Of a DNA stretch of 64,000 nt, positions 1 through 9,323 are shown piece by piece. The position numbers and the translations under genes were made by a program. This stretch comes from Paramylibacter kogurei (GTDB lineage: Bacteria; Pseudomonadota; Alphaproteobacteria; Rhodobacterales; Rhodobacteraceae). The number at the start of each line of letters is the position of its first letter. The stretch's first letter is position 1. Location: contig NZ_MDGM01000007.1 in the NCBI RefSeq assembly GCF_002742285.1, positions 248,001 through 312,000 on the forward strand, written 5' to 3'. The notes under the pieces are model-generated. The model saw nothing but the letters and a program-made list of their open reading frames with translations. It searched no databases and was not told where the DNA came from.

Positions 1-75
1 GGAAAATGCCTTGGTGTAAAACGAAAGCATCTCCATCATCATTTGGGTGCTTGATTCAAGTTTGTTGTCTGACAT
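1..75 (-). CDS. 5' end of an unidentified gene, cut by the window edge
   Basis: An ATG at 75 (minus strand) opens a frame that stays open to the window edge and encodes 25 residues starting MSDNKLESSTQMMMEML. The next gene upstream ends 5 bases before this start, so it is probably the last visible member of the MaoC operon. The neighbours (MaoC hydratase, acyl-CoA ligase, phasin) suggest a role in fatty acid or polyhydroxyalkanoate metabolism, but 25 residues do not identify a family. No function is assigned. Confidence 0.55.
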   Translation of the reverse strand, partial: MSDNKLESSTQMMMEMLSFYTKAFS

Positions 76-80
76 CGTAT

Positions 81-548
81 TTACCCCATAACCATTGCGA
101 GAAATGTACCAACAAGTGCGGGTTTTTCGGCACCGGGCACACTTACGGTCGCATCAACATGAATTAGGTATTGGCCTTTGCCTTTTTCTACCACGTCCTT
201 GAGCACAAAACTTGCGGTGACCTCAGAACCAGACAGAACAGGTGACAAGAAGCGTACACCCTCTACGCCGTAATTCAAAACACCTTTTGCTTCTTTGGGA
301 ACGATACCTGTTGATGCCATTGCACCTGCAACGAAGGACAATGATAAAAACCCATGCGCAACCGTGCCACCAAAGGGGCTATATTTTTTTGCCTTGGCAA
401 CGTCTGTATGAATCCATTGATAATCGCCCGTGGCATCGGCAAATGTATTGATCCGATGCTGTGTAATTTTCATTGGCTCGGAAGAGCCAAAATCGTGGTC
501 GATGTGATCTTTTAATGTGGATAGTGCATAGCCTTTGGGTGCAGACAT
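81..548 (-). CDS. MaoC-like (R)-enoyl-CoA hydratase
   Basis: The 155-residue protein is a single hot-dog-fold hydratase of the MaoC/PhaJ type. These enzymes add water to trans-2-enoyl-CoA to give (R)-3-hydroxyacyl-CoA, linking beta-oxidation to polyhydroxyalkanoate synthesis. The hydratase-2 signature is visible: D42 in ATGDYQWIH with H47 five residues later as the catalytic pair, followed by SPFGGTVAHGFLSLS near residues 57-71. Length is normal for a one-domain member. It lies 13 bases downstream of an acyl-CoA ligase gene on the same strand and near a phasin gene, which fits a fatty acid/PHA role. Substrate chain length cannot be read from sequence. Confidence 0.85.
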   Translation of the reverse strand: MSAPKGYALSTLKDHIDHDFGSSEPMKITQHRINTFADATGDYQWIHTDVAKAKKYSPFGGTVAHGFLSLSFVAGAMASTGIVPKEAKGVLNYGVEGVRFLSPVLSGSEVTASFVLKDVVEKGKGQYLIHVDATVSVPGAEKPALVGTFLAMVMG

Positions 549-561
549 GTTAGTAATCCTT

Positions 562-2190
562 TCAGTTATCGCGCAACTCGCGTCGCAAGATTTTCCCTAC
601 ATTTGATTTTGGTAATTCTGTTAAAAAATGAACGTGGCGTGGGATTTTGTACCCCGTTAATTCGGTGCGACAATGCGCGATCAATTGGTCTTCTGTGATT
701 GTGGAATCGGCTGATTTTACGACGAAAATTTTGATGGCTTCGCCCGTTTTTTCATCGCTCACCCCAATACATGCGCATTCGGCAACACCATCAGCGGCGG
801 TGACGATTGCTTCGATTTCATTTGGGAATACGTTGAAGCCAGACACGATGATCATGTCTTTCTTGCGATCAACGATTTTCAAATATCCAGCTTCGTCAAA
901 AATACCGATATCACCTGTGCGAAAATATCCGTCTTTGGTGAATGCTTCGGCGTTGGCCGCATCATTATTCCAATAGCCCGACATAACCTGTGGGCCAGTG
1001 CAACAAATTTCACCACGCTCACCAATGGGGGCGATATTGTCGTTTTCATCCAGCAATTTCACATCAGATGATGAAACAGGCAAACCACATGTGCCCGAGA
1101 AAAATTCAACAGATGCGGGATTAATACATAACAACGGTGATGTTTCGGACAGGCCATAACCTTCTTTGATATGTTTGCCTGTAATGGATTTCCATTTTTC
1201 AGATGTTGCTTCGATCACAGCAGCCCCGCCACCGATCGAAATTTTTAGGTCTGAAAAATCGATCTCGTTCACACGTGGATGCATTGCCAATCCGGCGAAC
1301 AGCGTATTCACACCTGGCATCACCGTGATTTTTGCGTTCTTGATGCTGTCGATAAAGCTGTCCATATCGCGTGGGTTGGGGATCAATACGATTTTCCCAC
1401 CCAACGACAGATAGGCGATGGACAACATCAGCCCAAAAATATGATACATTGGCAGCGCGCCAACCATGATTTCAGAACCAACATTCGACGCTTGTGGTAC
1501 CACCGCTTTGTATTGTTCTGCGTTCGCAACGATATTGCGATGGCTTAACACTGCACCCTTGGACAGACCTGTTGTGCCACCCGTGTATTGGAAAAATATC
1601 GTGTCGGCATTGGTTAAACCCGGATCACGCAATTCCATGCTTGCACCCATTTCCAATGCAGATGCTAGCGGCGTTGTATCGGTAAGACGTTCATCCAATG
1701 CAGGGCTTGGGATTGGCAATTGGGTGCCATCACCCAAATCCAAACCGATAACTTTGGTGATTGGTGTGTCGTCAATGATTTCGGCCAATGTCGCAGAGAC
1801 CCCGCCAAAAACCACGATGGTTTCTGCACCTGCATCATTCAGCTGATGTTTCAATTCACGCGGCGTATACAGCGGATTTACATTCACCTGCACTGCACCT
1901 GCACGGATAATGCCAAACATCGCAATCACGAATGCCGGCACATTTGGGGCCATCAACGCGATACGATCACCGCGTTTGATGTTGAGCGAACCTTGAAGAT
2001 AGGCTGCGAAATTTCGGGAAAGCGTTTCCAATGTTTCATAGCTGGTCGTGTGACCAAAACATTCCAACGCGGGTTTATCTGAAAACTTGATCGCAGCGTC
2101 TTGAAATAATGCGCTTACATCTTTGTATGCTTCTGCATTGATTTCTGCTGGAACGCCATCATCATAGCTATCTTGCCAATGTCGAGACAT
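562..2190 (-). CDS. fadD: long-chain fatty acid--CoA ligase (FadD-like)
   Basis: This 542-residue AMP-forming enzyme activates fatty acids to acyl-CoA through an acyl-adenylate. The adenylate-forming P-loop YTGGTTGLSKG lies at residues 202-212. It is followed by GYGLSETSP, the TGD hinge region, DRKKDMIIVSG, and the C-terminal catalytic lysine in KSNVGKILRRELR. The start at 2190 (MSRHW) is preferred over an upstream in-frame ATG because a GGGAGGGGAGA ribosome-binding site sits just before it. The gene stops 13 bases before maoC and starts after the terminator of the phasin gene, so it may have its own promoter or depend on read-through. The exact chain-length preference is unknown. Confidence 0.88.
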   Translation of the reverse strand: MSRHWQDSYDDGVPAEINAEAYKDVSALFQDAAIKFSDKPALECFGHTTSYETLETLSRNFAAYLQGSLNIKRGDRIALMAPNVPAFVIAMFGIIRAGAVQVNVNPLYTPRELKHQLNDAGAETIVVFGGVSATLAEIIDDTPITKVIGLDLGDGTQLPIPSPALDERLTDTTPLASALEMGASMELRDPGLTNADTIFFQYTGGTTGLSKGAVLSHRNIVANAEQYKAVVPQASNVGSEIMVGALPMYHIFGLMLSIAYLSLGGKIVLIPNPRDMDSFIDSIKNAKITVMPGVNTLFAGLAMHPRVNEIDFSDLKISIGGGAAVIEATSEKWKSITGKHIKEGYGLSETSPLLCINPASVEFFSGTCGLPVSSSDVKLLDENDNIAPIGERGEICCTGPQVMSGYWNNDAANAEAFTKDGYFRTGDIGIFDEAGYLKIVDRKKDMIIVSGFNVFPNEIEAIVTAADGVAECACIGVSDEKTGEAIKIFVVKSADSTITEDQLIAHCRTELTGYKIPRHVHFLTELPKSNVGKILRRELRDN

Positions 2191-2213
2191 AGGTTCTCCC
2201 CTCCCTATATTAT

Positions 2214-2246
2214 AAAAAAAGGGCAGCAAGAACGCTGCCCTTTCAA
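2214..2246 (-). terminator. intrinsic terminator of the phasin gene
   Basis: GGGCAGC, a six-base loop and GCTGCCC form a 7-bp stem at 2221-2240. On the minus strand it is followed by a run of seven T (2220-2214). It lies directly behind the phasin stop codon and just upstream of the fadD ribosome-binding site, so it should separate abundant phasin mRNA from fadD. A short T run also follows on the plus strand, making it partly bidirectional. Confidence 0.85.
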
Positions 2247-2252
2247 AAAATA

Positions 2253-2630
2253 TTAAGCAGCTTTGCGATTGTTGACCAGCTCAGCAATCGGTGCATATAC
2301 GTTTTTCACGCTTTCTGTCGTAACGTCAGCAACTGTTTTGAAGTGTACAGTTGATGATTCAACGCGGTGCTGTACGTAACCAGCTTGCATTTCAACAAGG
2401 CTGCGCATGCAGTTTGCTTTCATGCTCATCTTGCCGTGATCAACAGTTTCTTGTGCGATTTCTTTGCCGATACCAAAAACTGATTTGGTGATTGCAGTTA
2501 CACCAGAAACGTAAGCAGAAGCAGCTTCGCTCACAGCAGATTTTGCATCTGTGAATGTGTTGTTTACGTCTTGAACTGTTTCAGCTGTTTTGTCTGCTGC
2601 AGTTTTTGCAGTTTTCTTTGTGTCAGTCAT
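2253..2630 (-). CDS. phasin family protein
   Basis: This 125-residue protein rich in Ala, Thr, Lys and Val resembles phasins, small amphipathic proteins that coat polyhydroxyalkanoate granules. The N-terminus is a charged Lys/Thr/Ala segment. Residues about 40-115 form a predicted continuous helix with the phasin-like stretch SLVEMQAGYVQHRVESSTVH. It has no signal peptide and no membrane segment. It has its own terminator and a long upstream non-coding region, consistent with strong independent expression. The next two genes (acyl-CoA ligase, MaoC hydratase) supply PHA precursors. Phasins are poorly conserved, so the assignment rests on composition, size and context. Confidence 0.75.
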   Translation of the reverse strand: MTDTKKTAKTAADKTAETVQDVNNTFTDAKSAVSEAASAYVSGVTAITKSVFGIGKEIAQETVDHGKMSMKANCMRSLVEMQAGYVQHRVESSTVHFKTVADVTTESVKNVYAPIAELVNNRKAA

Positions 2631-2949
2631 TTGTTTATTCCTTTTATGTATTAATCAGGCCGTGCCCTGGGTGGTGAAACGCATATAACACCGAAATGTT
2701 GCAGTGCACCATTTACGTTGCGACACTAATTTATTGGGATTTTGTGACGTCACGATATTAAAATACAAGTTTGGCGATAATCGCCACGCGGGTTTCAACC
2801 ATAAACACAGGCACCCGCAGCAGGTTTTTTGTGCACTTGCGTTGTCTGCCTTAGGTTGGGTTGGGTTTATCGCCAACAAATTTAATGCAGCCCTTGCATG
2901 TTTGTGACGCTACGTTAAAACAGCATCAAATCACTACATTGGAATACTT
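2631..2949. other. divergent control region between phasin and MFS genes
   Basis: About 320 bases without a convincing gene. It must hold the promoters of the phasin gene (minus) and the MFS gene (plus). Visible features are a perfect 10-base palindrome GTGACGTCAC at 2744-2753 and closely spaced TGCA elements in TTGCAGTGCACC near 2699-2710, which could be a binding site for a PhaR-like repressor. Short frames in this stretch show no family resemblance. Confidence 0.4.
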
Positions 2950-4158
2950 ATGCAAATTTCATTATTTCGCGCCGCTATTGTGTTGGGGCTTATGTCTACT
3001 GTTGGGCCGTTTGCAATTGATATGTATCTGCCTGCAATGCCAGCAATTGCTGATGACTTGGGCGTTGCGCAAACAACGGTTCAAGCAACAATCATAACCT
3101 ATTTCGCCGCTTTTGGTTTGGCGCAATTGGTATATGGCCCATGGGCAGATCAATCAGGGCGCAAGCGCCCGATTTTGGTCGGATTGACCATCTTTATCAT
3201 CGGCTCGTTTGGATGTGCCGTTGCAGCAAACGTAGAGGCATTGCTTGCTTGGCGATTTGTCCAAGGCTTGGGTGCGGCCGTCGTGATGGTGGTGCCACGC
3301 GCCATTATTCGCGATTTGCACACAGGGCCAGAGGCCGCGCGCCTGATGGCGTTAATTATGATGGTCATTAGTGTTTCACCAATGCTTGCCCCGTTGGCTG
3401 GAAGCGGTGTGATTGCAATTGGAAGCTGGCGTTTGATATTTTATTTCCTCTGCGCAGCTGCATTGATCAGCATTTTGTTAGCGATTTTTATCCTGCCAGA
3501 AACATTGCCCACTGAAAAACGGATTCCGATCAATTTTCGCGCCATGAAACGTGGCAGCAAAACATTGTTAAGCGATCCATATTTTATGATGCTCACCCTG
3601 ATTGGGGCCTTTGGTATGGGAAGCTTTTTCGTATTCTTATCCAGCGCGGCATTCGTATACACTGGGGAATTTGGGCTTTCGCCTGTGCAGTTCAGCTTGG
3701 CATTCGCAGTCAATGCCATCGGATTTTTCAGCGCATCACAATTTGCAGGCCCATTGGGAGAGCGGATCACAATGGCGCGCGTTGTATTCTGGGGCACCAG
3801 CGTTTTCACATTCTTTGCGGTGTTGTTATGTCTCTTGGCGCTTTTGGGATTTGCCACATTGCCTGTAATTATTGTCTGCTTGTTCTGTGCCAACGCTGGG
3901 CTTGGGCTTGTGATCCCATCAACGATGGTAATGGCGCTTGATCCTCATGGTGAAATTGCTGGGCTTGCCTCATCTTTGGGTGGCGCAATTCAGATGGTCA
4001 TGGGTGGCCTCATTATCGTTGCAACCGCACCATTTTTTGATGGCACGGCATTGCCGATGATTGGTGCGATTGCGTTATGCGCCATTGCCGCCTTTGTCTG
4101 TGCGCAACTGGTATTGCGCCGACAAAAGCGGATGCAATCCTTGTCAGTTGGCGGATAG
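2950..4158 (+). CDS. Bcr/CflA-type MFS drug-resistance transporter
   Basis: This 402-residue, very hydrophobic protein has about twelve membrane segments and belongs to the drug:H+ antiporter-1 branch of the major facilitator superfamily. The N-terminal TM1 motif GPFAIDMYLPAMPAIADDLG is typical of Bcr/CflA proteins. The loop 2-3 motif A appears as GPWADQSGRKRPILVG near residues 65-80. Substrates of relatives include bicyclomycin, chloramphenicol and sulfonamides; here the substrate is unknown. Its last 15 bases overlap the 3' end of the convergent acyl-CoA ligase gene. Confidence 0.85.
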   Translation: MQISLFRAAIVLGLMSTVGPFAIDMYLPAMPAIADDLGVAQTTVQATIITYFAAFGLAQLVYGPWADQSGRKRPILVGLTIFIIGSFGCAVAANVEALLAWRFVQGLGAAVVMVVPRAIIRDLHTGPEAARLMALIMMVISVSPMLAPLAGSGVIAIGSWRLIFYFLCAAALISILLAIFILPETLPTEKRIPINFRAMKRGSKTLLSDPYFMMLTLIGAFGMGSFFVFLSSAAFVYTGEFGLSPVQFSLAFAVNAIGFFSASQFAGPLGERITMARVVFWGTSVFTFFAVLLCLLALLGFATLPVIIVCLFCANAGLGLVIPSTMVMALDPHGEIAGLASSLGGAIQMVMGGLIIVATAPFFDGTALPMIGAIALCAIAAFVCAQLVLRRQKRMQSLSVGG

Positions 4159-5769
4159 CAACACGTCGCCATATTGTTCGCGCAGCTTATTTTTCAAAAT
4201 TTTACCTGTCCCGCCAAGGGGCAGTTCATCAACAAAGATCACGCGATCGGGTACTTGCCATTTGGCAATTTTACCATCGTAAAATTCCAAAATCTCTTGT
4301 TCGCTTGGCGTGGTTCCCTCGACCCTTATCGCCAATAACACGGGGCGTTCATCCCATTTTTCATGACGCGCAGCAATCGCCGCCGCGTTGGCAATATCTG
4401 GATGTGCAATGGCGATGTTTTCCAGTTCCACCGTTGAAATCCATTCACCACCTGATTTGATGATGTCCTTTGATCGATCGCGGATGATTAAATAGCCATC
4501 GCCGTCAATCGTTGCCACATCACCTGTGTCAAACCAGCCATCATCGGTACATGCGGTTTTGTTTGATTCAAAATAAGTATCAACGATCCAGTGCCCGCGA
4601 ATTTGCAAATCGCCCTGCGTGGTTCCATCATGTGGCAATATCGCCCCTGAATCATCAACCAGACGCAACTCCACACCATATGGCGGGCGTCCCTGACCGC
4701 GGCGTAACTCTGCCTGTTGGGCGTCGGACAGGGTAGAATGTTTTTGCAGCAAGTTATTCATGGTGCCAAGCGGGCTGGTTTCCGTCATGCCCCACGCATG
4801 AATTAATTCCACCCCGTATTTGTCACGGAAAATTGGGATCATCGATGGCGGCAAAGCAGAACCGCCAACAACGGTGCGTTTTAATGATTTTGCTTTGCTG
4901 CCAGAGGCTTCCAATGCACCAAGCAACCCCATCCAAATGGTCGGCACGCCAAGCGCGATACTGACGTTTTCACCGTCGATCAAACGCACCAAACTGTCCC
5001 CATCCATTCCAGGACCGGGCAACACCAATTTGCACCCAACACCCGCAGCGATATATGGCACACCCCATGCGTTCACATGAAACATCGGCACCACTGGTAG
5101 CACCGTATCGCGCGCCGAAATCGCCAACCCATCCGGCTGATTTCCCCCCAACGAATGTAAAACCGTTGAACGGTGCGAATATAAAACACCCTTTGGATTG
5201 CCGGTTGTGCCTGATGTGTAACACAGGCTGGATGGGCTATTCTCATCAATATCTGGCCATTTAAAATTGGCGTCAGCATCCGATAACAATTCATCGTAAA
5301 ACAACAACCCATCCAACATCGCCGCCGCTTCGTCATCGCGCGGCCCCATCAAGATCACAGCCTTTAGTGATTTTAAATGTTCGCCCAGCTTAACCGCGAT
5401 AGGCAAAAAGGTTTTATCAACGAATAAAACCTGATCTTGGGCGTGATTAATTATGTAAATTAACTGTTCGGGAAACAGACGCGGATTTATGGTGTGGCAC
5501 ACCATGCCACCACCGGCGACACCAAAATAGATTTCCAAATGACGGGCGTTATTCCACGCAATCGTTGCACAACGCGCACCTGATTGAATTCCAAGCTGAT
5601 CAAGAGCATTTGCCAATTTGCGTGCGTTTTGCTCGATGGTTTTCCAATTTGTGCGCAACACAGAACCGTCGGTTTCAACCGAAACGACCTCTGTTGTGCC
5701 ATGATAATTTGCGGCGTGTTCTGCCAGTGAACTGATCGTCAACTGGCGATGCATCATTTGGCCAAGCAT
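4144..5769 (-). CDS. AMP-dependent long-chain acyl-CoA synthetase
   Basis: This 541-residue adenylate-forming ligase has the P-loop YTSGTTGNPKG beginning at Y184, GWFDTGDVATIDGDGYL, DRSKDIIKSGGEWIS and a C-terminal LGGTGKILKNKLR containing the catalytic lysine. It resembles the FadD3/AlkK group that activates medium- or long-chain fatty acids. The start at 5769 (MLGQMM) follows a GGGAGG ribosome-binding site. A longer frame with a start at 5841 lacks such a signal. The gene stands alone on the minus strand, and its stop lies within the last codons of the convergent MFS gene. It differs clearly from the ligase at 562-2190. Confidence 0.87.
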   Translation of the reverse strand: MLGQMMHRQLTISSLAEHAANYHGTTEVVSVETDGSVLRTNWKTIEQNARKLANALDQLGIQSGARCATIAWNNARHLEIYFGVAGGGMVCHTINPRLFPEQLIYIINHAQDQVLFVDKTFLPIAVKLGEHLKSLKAVILMGPRDDEAAAMLDGLLFYDELLSDADANFKWPDIDENSPSSLCYTSGTTGNPKGVLYSHRSTVLHSLGGNQPDGLAISARDTVLPVVPMFHVNAWGVPYIAAGVGCKLVLPGPGMDGDSLVRLIDGENVSIALGVPTIWMGLLGALEASGSKAKSLKRTVVGGSALPPSMIPIFRDKYGVELIHAWGMTETSPLGTMNNLLQKHSTLSDAQQAELRRGQGRPPYGVELRLVDDSGAILPHDGTTQGDLQIRGHWIVDTYFESNKTACTDDGWFDTGDVATIDGDGYLIIRDRSKDIIKSGGEWISTVELENIAIAHPDIANAAAIAARHEKWDERPVLLAIRVEGTTPSEQEILEFYDGKIAKWQVPDRVIFVDELPLGGTGKILKNKLREQYGDVLLSAN

Positions 5770-5902
5770 GCGAAACCTCCCGAATGTTAAAATTGTCCTC
5801 TTGAAAGAAAGGCTAGTGTTGTGAATGGTTTGTTGCAACATGCTTTGGCTTGTCGCGTAAAACTATCTTCGATAACATCCGGTCAAAACAAAGGTATCCG
5901 TG

Positions 5903-6586
5903 ATGAAATATGTAATTGAACCTGCCAAAACCTGTGGTGTTGATGTGGTGGGGACGGATGCAAAATTTCCTGTGCGGCGCATCTATTGCGTGGGGCGTAA
6001 TTTTGCCGATCACGCTATTGAAATGGGGCATGATCCCGACCGCGAACCACCGTTTTTTTTCCAAAAAAATCCACAGAATGCCGATAATTCTGGTGTATTC
6101 CCTTATCCCGATCACAGCGATGATGTGCATTTTGAGATTGAATTGGTTGTGGCGTTGAAATCGGGCGGGCGTAACATTGCCTTTGACGATGCGCTAAGCC
6201 ATGTTTTTGGCTACGGCGTTGGGTTAGATATGACGCGGCGCGATCTGCAAGGGCAGATGAAAAAAATGGGTCGCCCGTGGGAAATTGGCAAAGCATTTGA
6301 ACATTCCGCACCGATGAGTGCGTTTGTACCAGCCAGTGATATTGGCCACCCAAACAGCGGGGAAATTTCGCTTTGGGTCAATGGTGATCAACGCCAGATT
6401 GGTGATCTTAACCAGATGATTTGGAAGCTGCCTGAAATGATCCAATACCTATCGCAATATTTCGAAATTGGCGCAGGGGATTTGATCATGTGCGGCACGC
6501 CTGCGGGCGTGGGTGCGATCAAACGTGGTGATAAAATGTTCGGCTTAATCGCTGGTGTTGGTGAATTGTCCGTGGATGTAATTTAA
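5903..6586 (+). CDS. fumarylacetoacetate hydrolase family, fumarylpyruvate hydrolase-like
   Basis: This 227-residue enzyme of the FAH superfamily cleaves a C-C bond in beta-diketo acids using a divalent metal. Its pattern (FPVRRIYCVGRNFADHAIEM, then the metal ligands in HFEIELVVAL, then GYGVGLDMTRRDLQ and RPWEIGKAFEHSAP) is very close to bacterial 3-fumarylpyruvate hydrolases of the gentisate pathway. No other gentisate genes are visible here, so the physiological substrate is open. The ATG at 5903 is chosen over the GTG immediately before it. The last 4 bases overlap the end of the convergent beta-galactosidase gene. Family assignment is strong, substrate moderate. Confidence 0.85.
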   Translation: MKYVIEPAKTCGVDVVGTDAKFPVRRIYCVGRNFADHAIEMGHDPDREPPFFFQKNPQNADNSGVFPYPDHSDDVHFEIELVVALKSGGRNIAFDDALSHVFGYGVGLDMTRRDLQGQMKKMGRPWEIGKAFEHSAPMSAFVPASDIGHPNSGEISLWVNGDQRQIGDLNQMIWKLPEMIQYLSQYFEIGAGDLIMCGTPAGVGAIKRGDKMFGLIAGVGELSVDVI

Positions 6587-8484
6587 ACGCGTTCCACCCA
6601 AACCACGTCCGCGGCATTAATTCTGACCCCGTCAAATTCGCAGGGCTCTGGTGCGTAATTGATATAAAATCGATGTGATGGTGTATCGCGCACACGCAAA
6701 CCATCCGGCAAGTTAAGCGTTTCGATTTCAACCGCAGAACAAAGCGTTTTAACGATGTCCAAATATGTATCATCATCGGGCCAGCCCGCCATGTAATGTA
6801 AACCACCCGCACGCATGATCGCAGGTTTGCCATCACGCGTTTTGCGAACAACCTCGCCTTGCCCTTCGAGATGTTCAAACCAGTGCAAAAACTGTCCACC
6901 GCCATCAAGTGCAATCGCGCTGTTTGGCGGAATGCTTTCTAACAATGATACCGTGGCATCAAGCATTGGAACATTTGGCCCCATTGGAATGGGAATAGAA
7001 AGTTCGTCCGTTTTCAAACCTGTGCGCGGCCCCAACAAGGCCAAACCATCAAATTCTGCAAGCCGTTGGTGCAGATTATCATTTATGTGCATCAAACCGG
7101 GTGCGAGCACCAATTTATATCCGTCAATCGCATGATTGGGCGATATAATATCCACAGATAATCCCGCACGGCGCAGCGCGCGATAGCTGGCCAATGCCAA
7201 ACGGAACATATCAAAATCCGCACCTTGAGGTTGAGATTCCCACGCCCAACAGGAATGATAATCAAATATCAGTGCAACATCTGCGCTCACCGTTCCCACA
7301 TCAGACAGTTGCGCGATTTCATCCGCCACTTGTTTACATTCCGCCATTGCGGGTGCATCCACCCCATCGGGGCGTTTCAGGCCTGCGTGCATTTGTTCCT
7401 GGGCAAAGGGGGCTTGGCGCCAGCGAAAATAACATACGGTTTCCGCCCCGTGCGCAAATGCCTCCCACGCCCAAAGCCGCGCCATTCCATTGAGAGGCGC
7501 TGGATTATACGGCGCCCAATTCACAGGGCCTGGCTGTTGTTCCATAATCCACCATCGCCCCTTGCCCACAGCCCGATAAAGATCATGGTGAAAGGCTTGC
7601 ATATCTGGATCACCTTGACGCAGATACCGCGCCTTGTGTTCATCGCTTGCCTCAAGCCGATCAGATAAAAATCCAATGGGATAGCTATCCCAACTGGCGA
7701 TATCCAAATCCGCGCCCACCGCATAGTGATCAAAATCTGTCACCCGCCCCATATAATTATGGATGATTGGCGCATCAGAATGTGCACGAATTTCATCGAC
7801 CTGAATGCGGTTAAAAACAACCACCTGATCCGAACTAAACCGGCGAAACGCCAACATATGTGGATGGTTCGGTTCTGTCACGGTCAGGTTGGGTAAATCC
7901 ACCTGATCAAATGTATCATATTCCATCGACCAGAACACATTGCCCCACGCTCGGTTCATCGCATCGATTGATTGATACCGCTGCGCCAACCAATCCTGAA
8001 ACGCAACACGCGCAGCATTCGAATAGCTTCGCGTTGTATCATGACAGCCGTATTCATTATCCGTCTGCCACGCAGCAATATGGGGATTTTTTCCGTATCG
8101 TTTTGCCAAAATACGCGTAATGCGCCGTGATTCAGATTTGTAACCTTCGTGACTAAAACAATAATGACGGCGTGAACCAAATTTGCGTGGTTGCCCCTGT
8201 TCATCAACAGCCAACATATCAGGGTGTTTTTCCAAAACCCATTTTGGCGGCGTTGCCGTAGGTGTGCCAAGGATAATTTTTAACCCTGCCCCACCCAGCG
8301 TTTCAATCGCCTGATCCAACCATTCAAATTGAAAATCGCCCTCTGATGGCTCCAAACGCGACCACGCAAATTCACCAATGCGCACCCATGACAGACCCGC
8401 CGCAACCATATCGCGGGCATCTTGCGCCCATTGATCCATCGGCCAATGTTCTGGGTAATAACATACGCCAAGCGTTCGTTTCAT
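6583..8484 (-). CDS. GH42 beta-galactosidase
   Basis: The 633-residue cytoplasmic enzyme of glycoside hydrolase family 42 hydrolyses terminal beta-D-galactosides with retention. It opens with LGVCYYPEHWP, typical of the family. The acid/base glutamate is E144 in WQTDNEYG and the nucleophile is E315 in WWIMEQQPGPVNW. A trimerisation-type domain follows at about 380-570 and a short beta domain ends the protein. There is no signal peptide, so the substrate must be imported first. Its ATG overlaps the stop of the lactonase gene by 4 bases (ATGA), and it is the last gene of the galactoside operon. Confidence 0.93.
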   Translation of the reverse strand: MKRTLGVCYYPEHWPMDQWAQDARDMVAAGLSWVRIGEFAWSRLEPSEGDFQFEWLDQAIETLGGAGLKIILGTPTATPPKWVLEKHPDMLAVDEQGQPRKFGSRRHYCFSHEGYKSESRRITRILAKRYGKNPHIAAWQTDNEYGCHDTTRSYSNAARVAFQDWLAQRYQSIDAMNRAWGNVFWSMEYDTFDQVDLPNLTVTEPNHPHMLAFRRFSSDQVVVFNRIQVDEIRAHSDAPIIHNYMGRVTDFDHYAVGADLDIASWDSYPIGFLSDRLEASDEHKARYLRQGDPDMQAFHHDLYRAVGKGRWWIMEQQPGPVNWAPYNPAPLNGMARLWAWEAFAHGAETVCYFRWRQAPFAQEQMHAGLKRPDGVDAPAMAECKQVADEIAQLSDVGTVSADVALIFDYHSCWAWESQPQGADFDMFRLALASYRALRRAGLSVDIISPNHAIDGYKLVLAPGLMHINDNLHQRLAEFDGLALLGPRTGLKTDELSIPIPMGPNVPMLDATVSLLESIPPNSAIALDGGGQFLHWFEHLEGQGEVVRKTRDGKPAIMRAGGLHYMAGWPDDDTYLDIVKTLCSAVEIETLNLPDGLRVRDTPSHRFYINYAPEPCEFDGVRINAADVVWVERV

Positions 8485-9323
8485 AATATAACCTGATGTT
8501 CCTGTTGCCCTTGGGCGATGTTCATATGAAGAAATGTTTTTCCGCTGTCAGGGTTTTTGGCAAGTTCTTCCGCACCCAATCCTTGGGTTGCTGATGTACA
8601 ATAAAGATCGCGCAAATCTGCGCCACCAAAAGCGGGGCATGTGATTTGTTCCGCATCACATCGAACTTCGCGCAAAAAATTACCATCGGGTGCAAAACAA
8701 GCAACTCCGGCCCCACCCCATTTCGCCAGCCACATATTTCCATCCGCATCAATCACTGCACCATCTGGCGACCAATCTTGATCATGTAGATCAAGCCACA
8801 CAATGGGTGCGCCAACTGGCCAACCATTATTTGCATCCAAATCTTGGCGCATGATCTTTTTGCTTGGTGTATCTGTAAAATAAGCAAAGCGTCGATCGGG
8901 GCTAAAACAGATCGCATTGGAAATGGTAATCGGCGCATAAAGTTGACGCAACTCACCACAATAATATCGATAGATCGCCCCCGCATCCGGTTCTGCATTG
9001 CGCCCCATGGTGCCAATCCAAAATCCACCCCATGGATCGGCGCGGCCATCATTTGATCTGGTGATCTTATTGTCCGCTTCCAGCGGGGCAATTTTCTGAT
9101 GTTCACCCGTTTCGATATGAAATTTTAACAATGCAAATTGAGATGCAATCAACAGATGATCTTGGTCAATCCATCCCGCCGCAGAAACATGATCGTTGAA
9201 TTGCCATTCGCGATCCGAGGTCAGCAATGTCTTGCGGTTGATATCAAACCAGAAAAATTGTTTGCGGATTGGATGCCACAATGGGCCTTCGCCCAATTTA
9301 CAGGCACGATCATCAAATATCAT
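8481..9323 (-). CDS. SMP-30/gluconolactonase family sugar lactonase
   Basis: The 280-residue six-bladed beta-propeller of the SMP-30 family probably opens galactono-1,4- or 1,5-lactone to galactonate. Metal-site residues are recognisable: E12 in CKLGEGPLWHP, the Asn of TRSNDGRADPWGGFWIGTMG, the Asn of ITISNAICFSPD and the Asp of WSPDGAVIDADGN. It sits between the aldolase and the GH42 gene with 4-base ATGA overlaps on both sides, so it is translationally coupled. Related lactonases accept several sugar lactones; galactonolactone specificity is inferred from the operon. Confidence 0.88.
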   Translation of the reverse strand: MIFDDRACKLGEGPLWHPIRKQFFWFDINRKTLLTSDREWQFNDHVSAAGWIDQDHLLIASQFALLKFHIETGEHQKIAPLEADNKITRSNDGRADPWGGFWIGTMGRNAEPDAGAIYRYYCGELRQLYAPITISNAICFSPDRRFAYFTDTPSKKIMRQDLDANNGWPVGAPIVWLDLHDQDWSPDGAVIDADGNMWLAKWGGAGVACFAPDGNFLREVRCDAEQITCPAFGGADLRDLYCTSATQGLGAEELAKNPDSGKTFLHMNIAQGQQEHQVIL

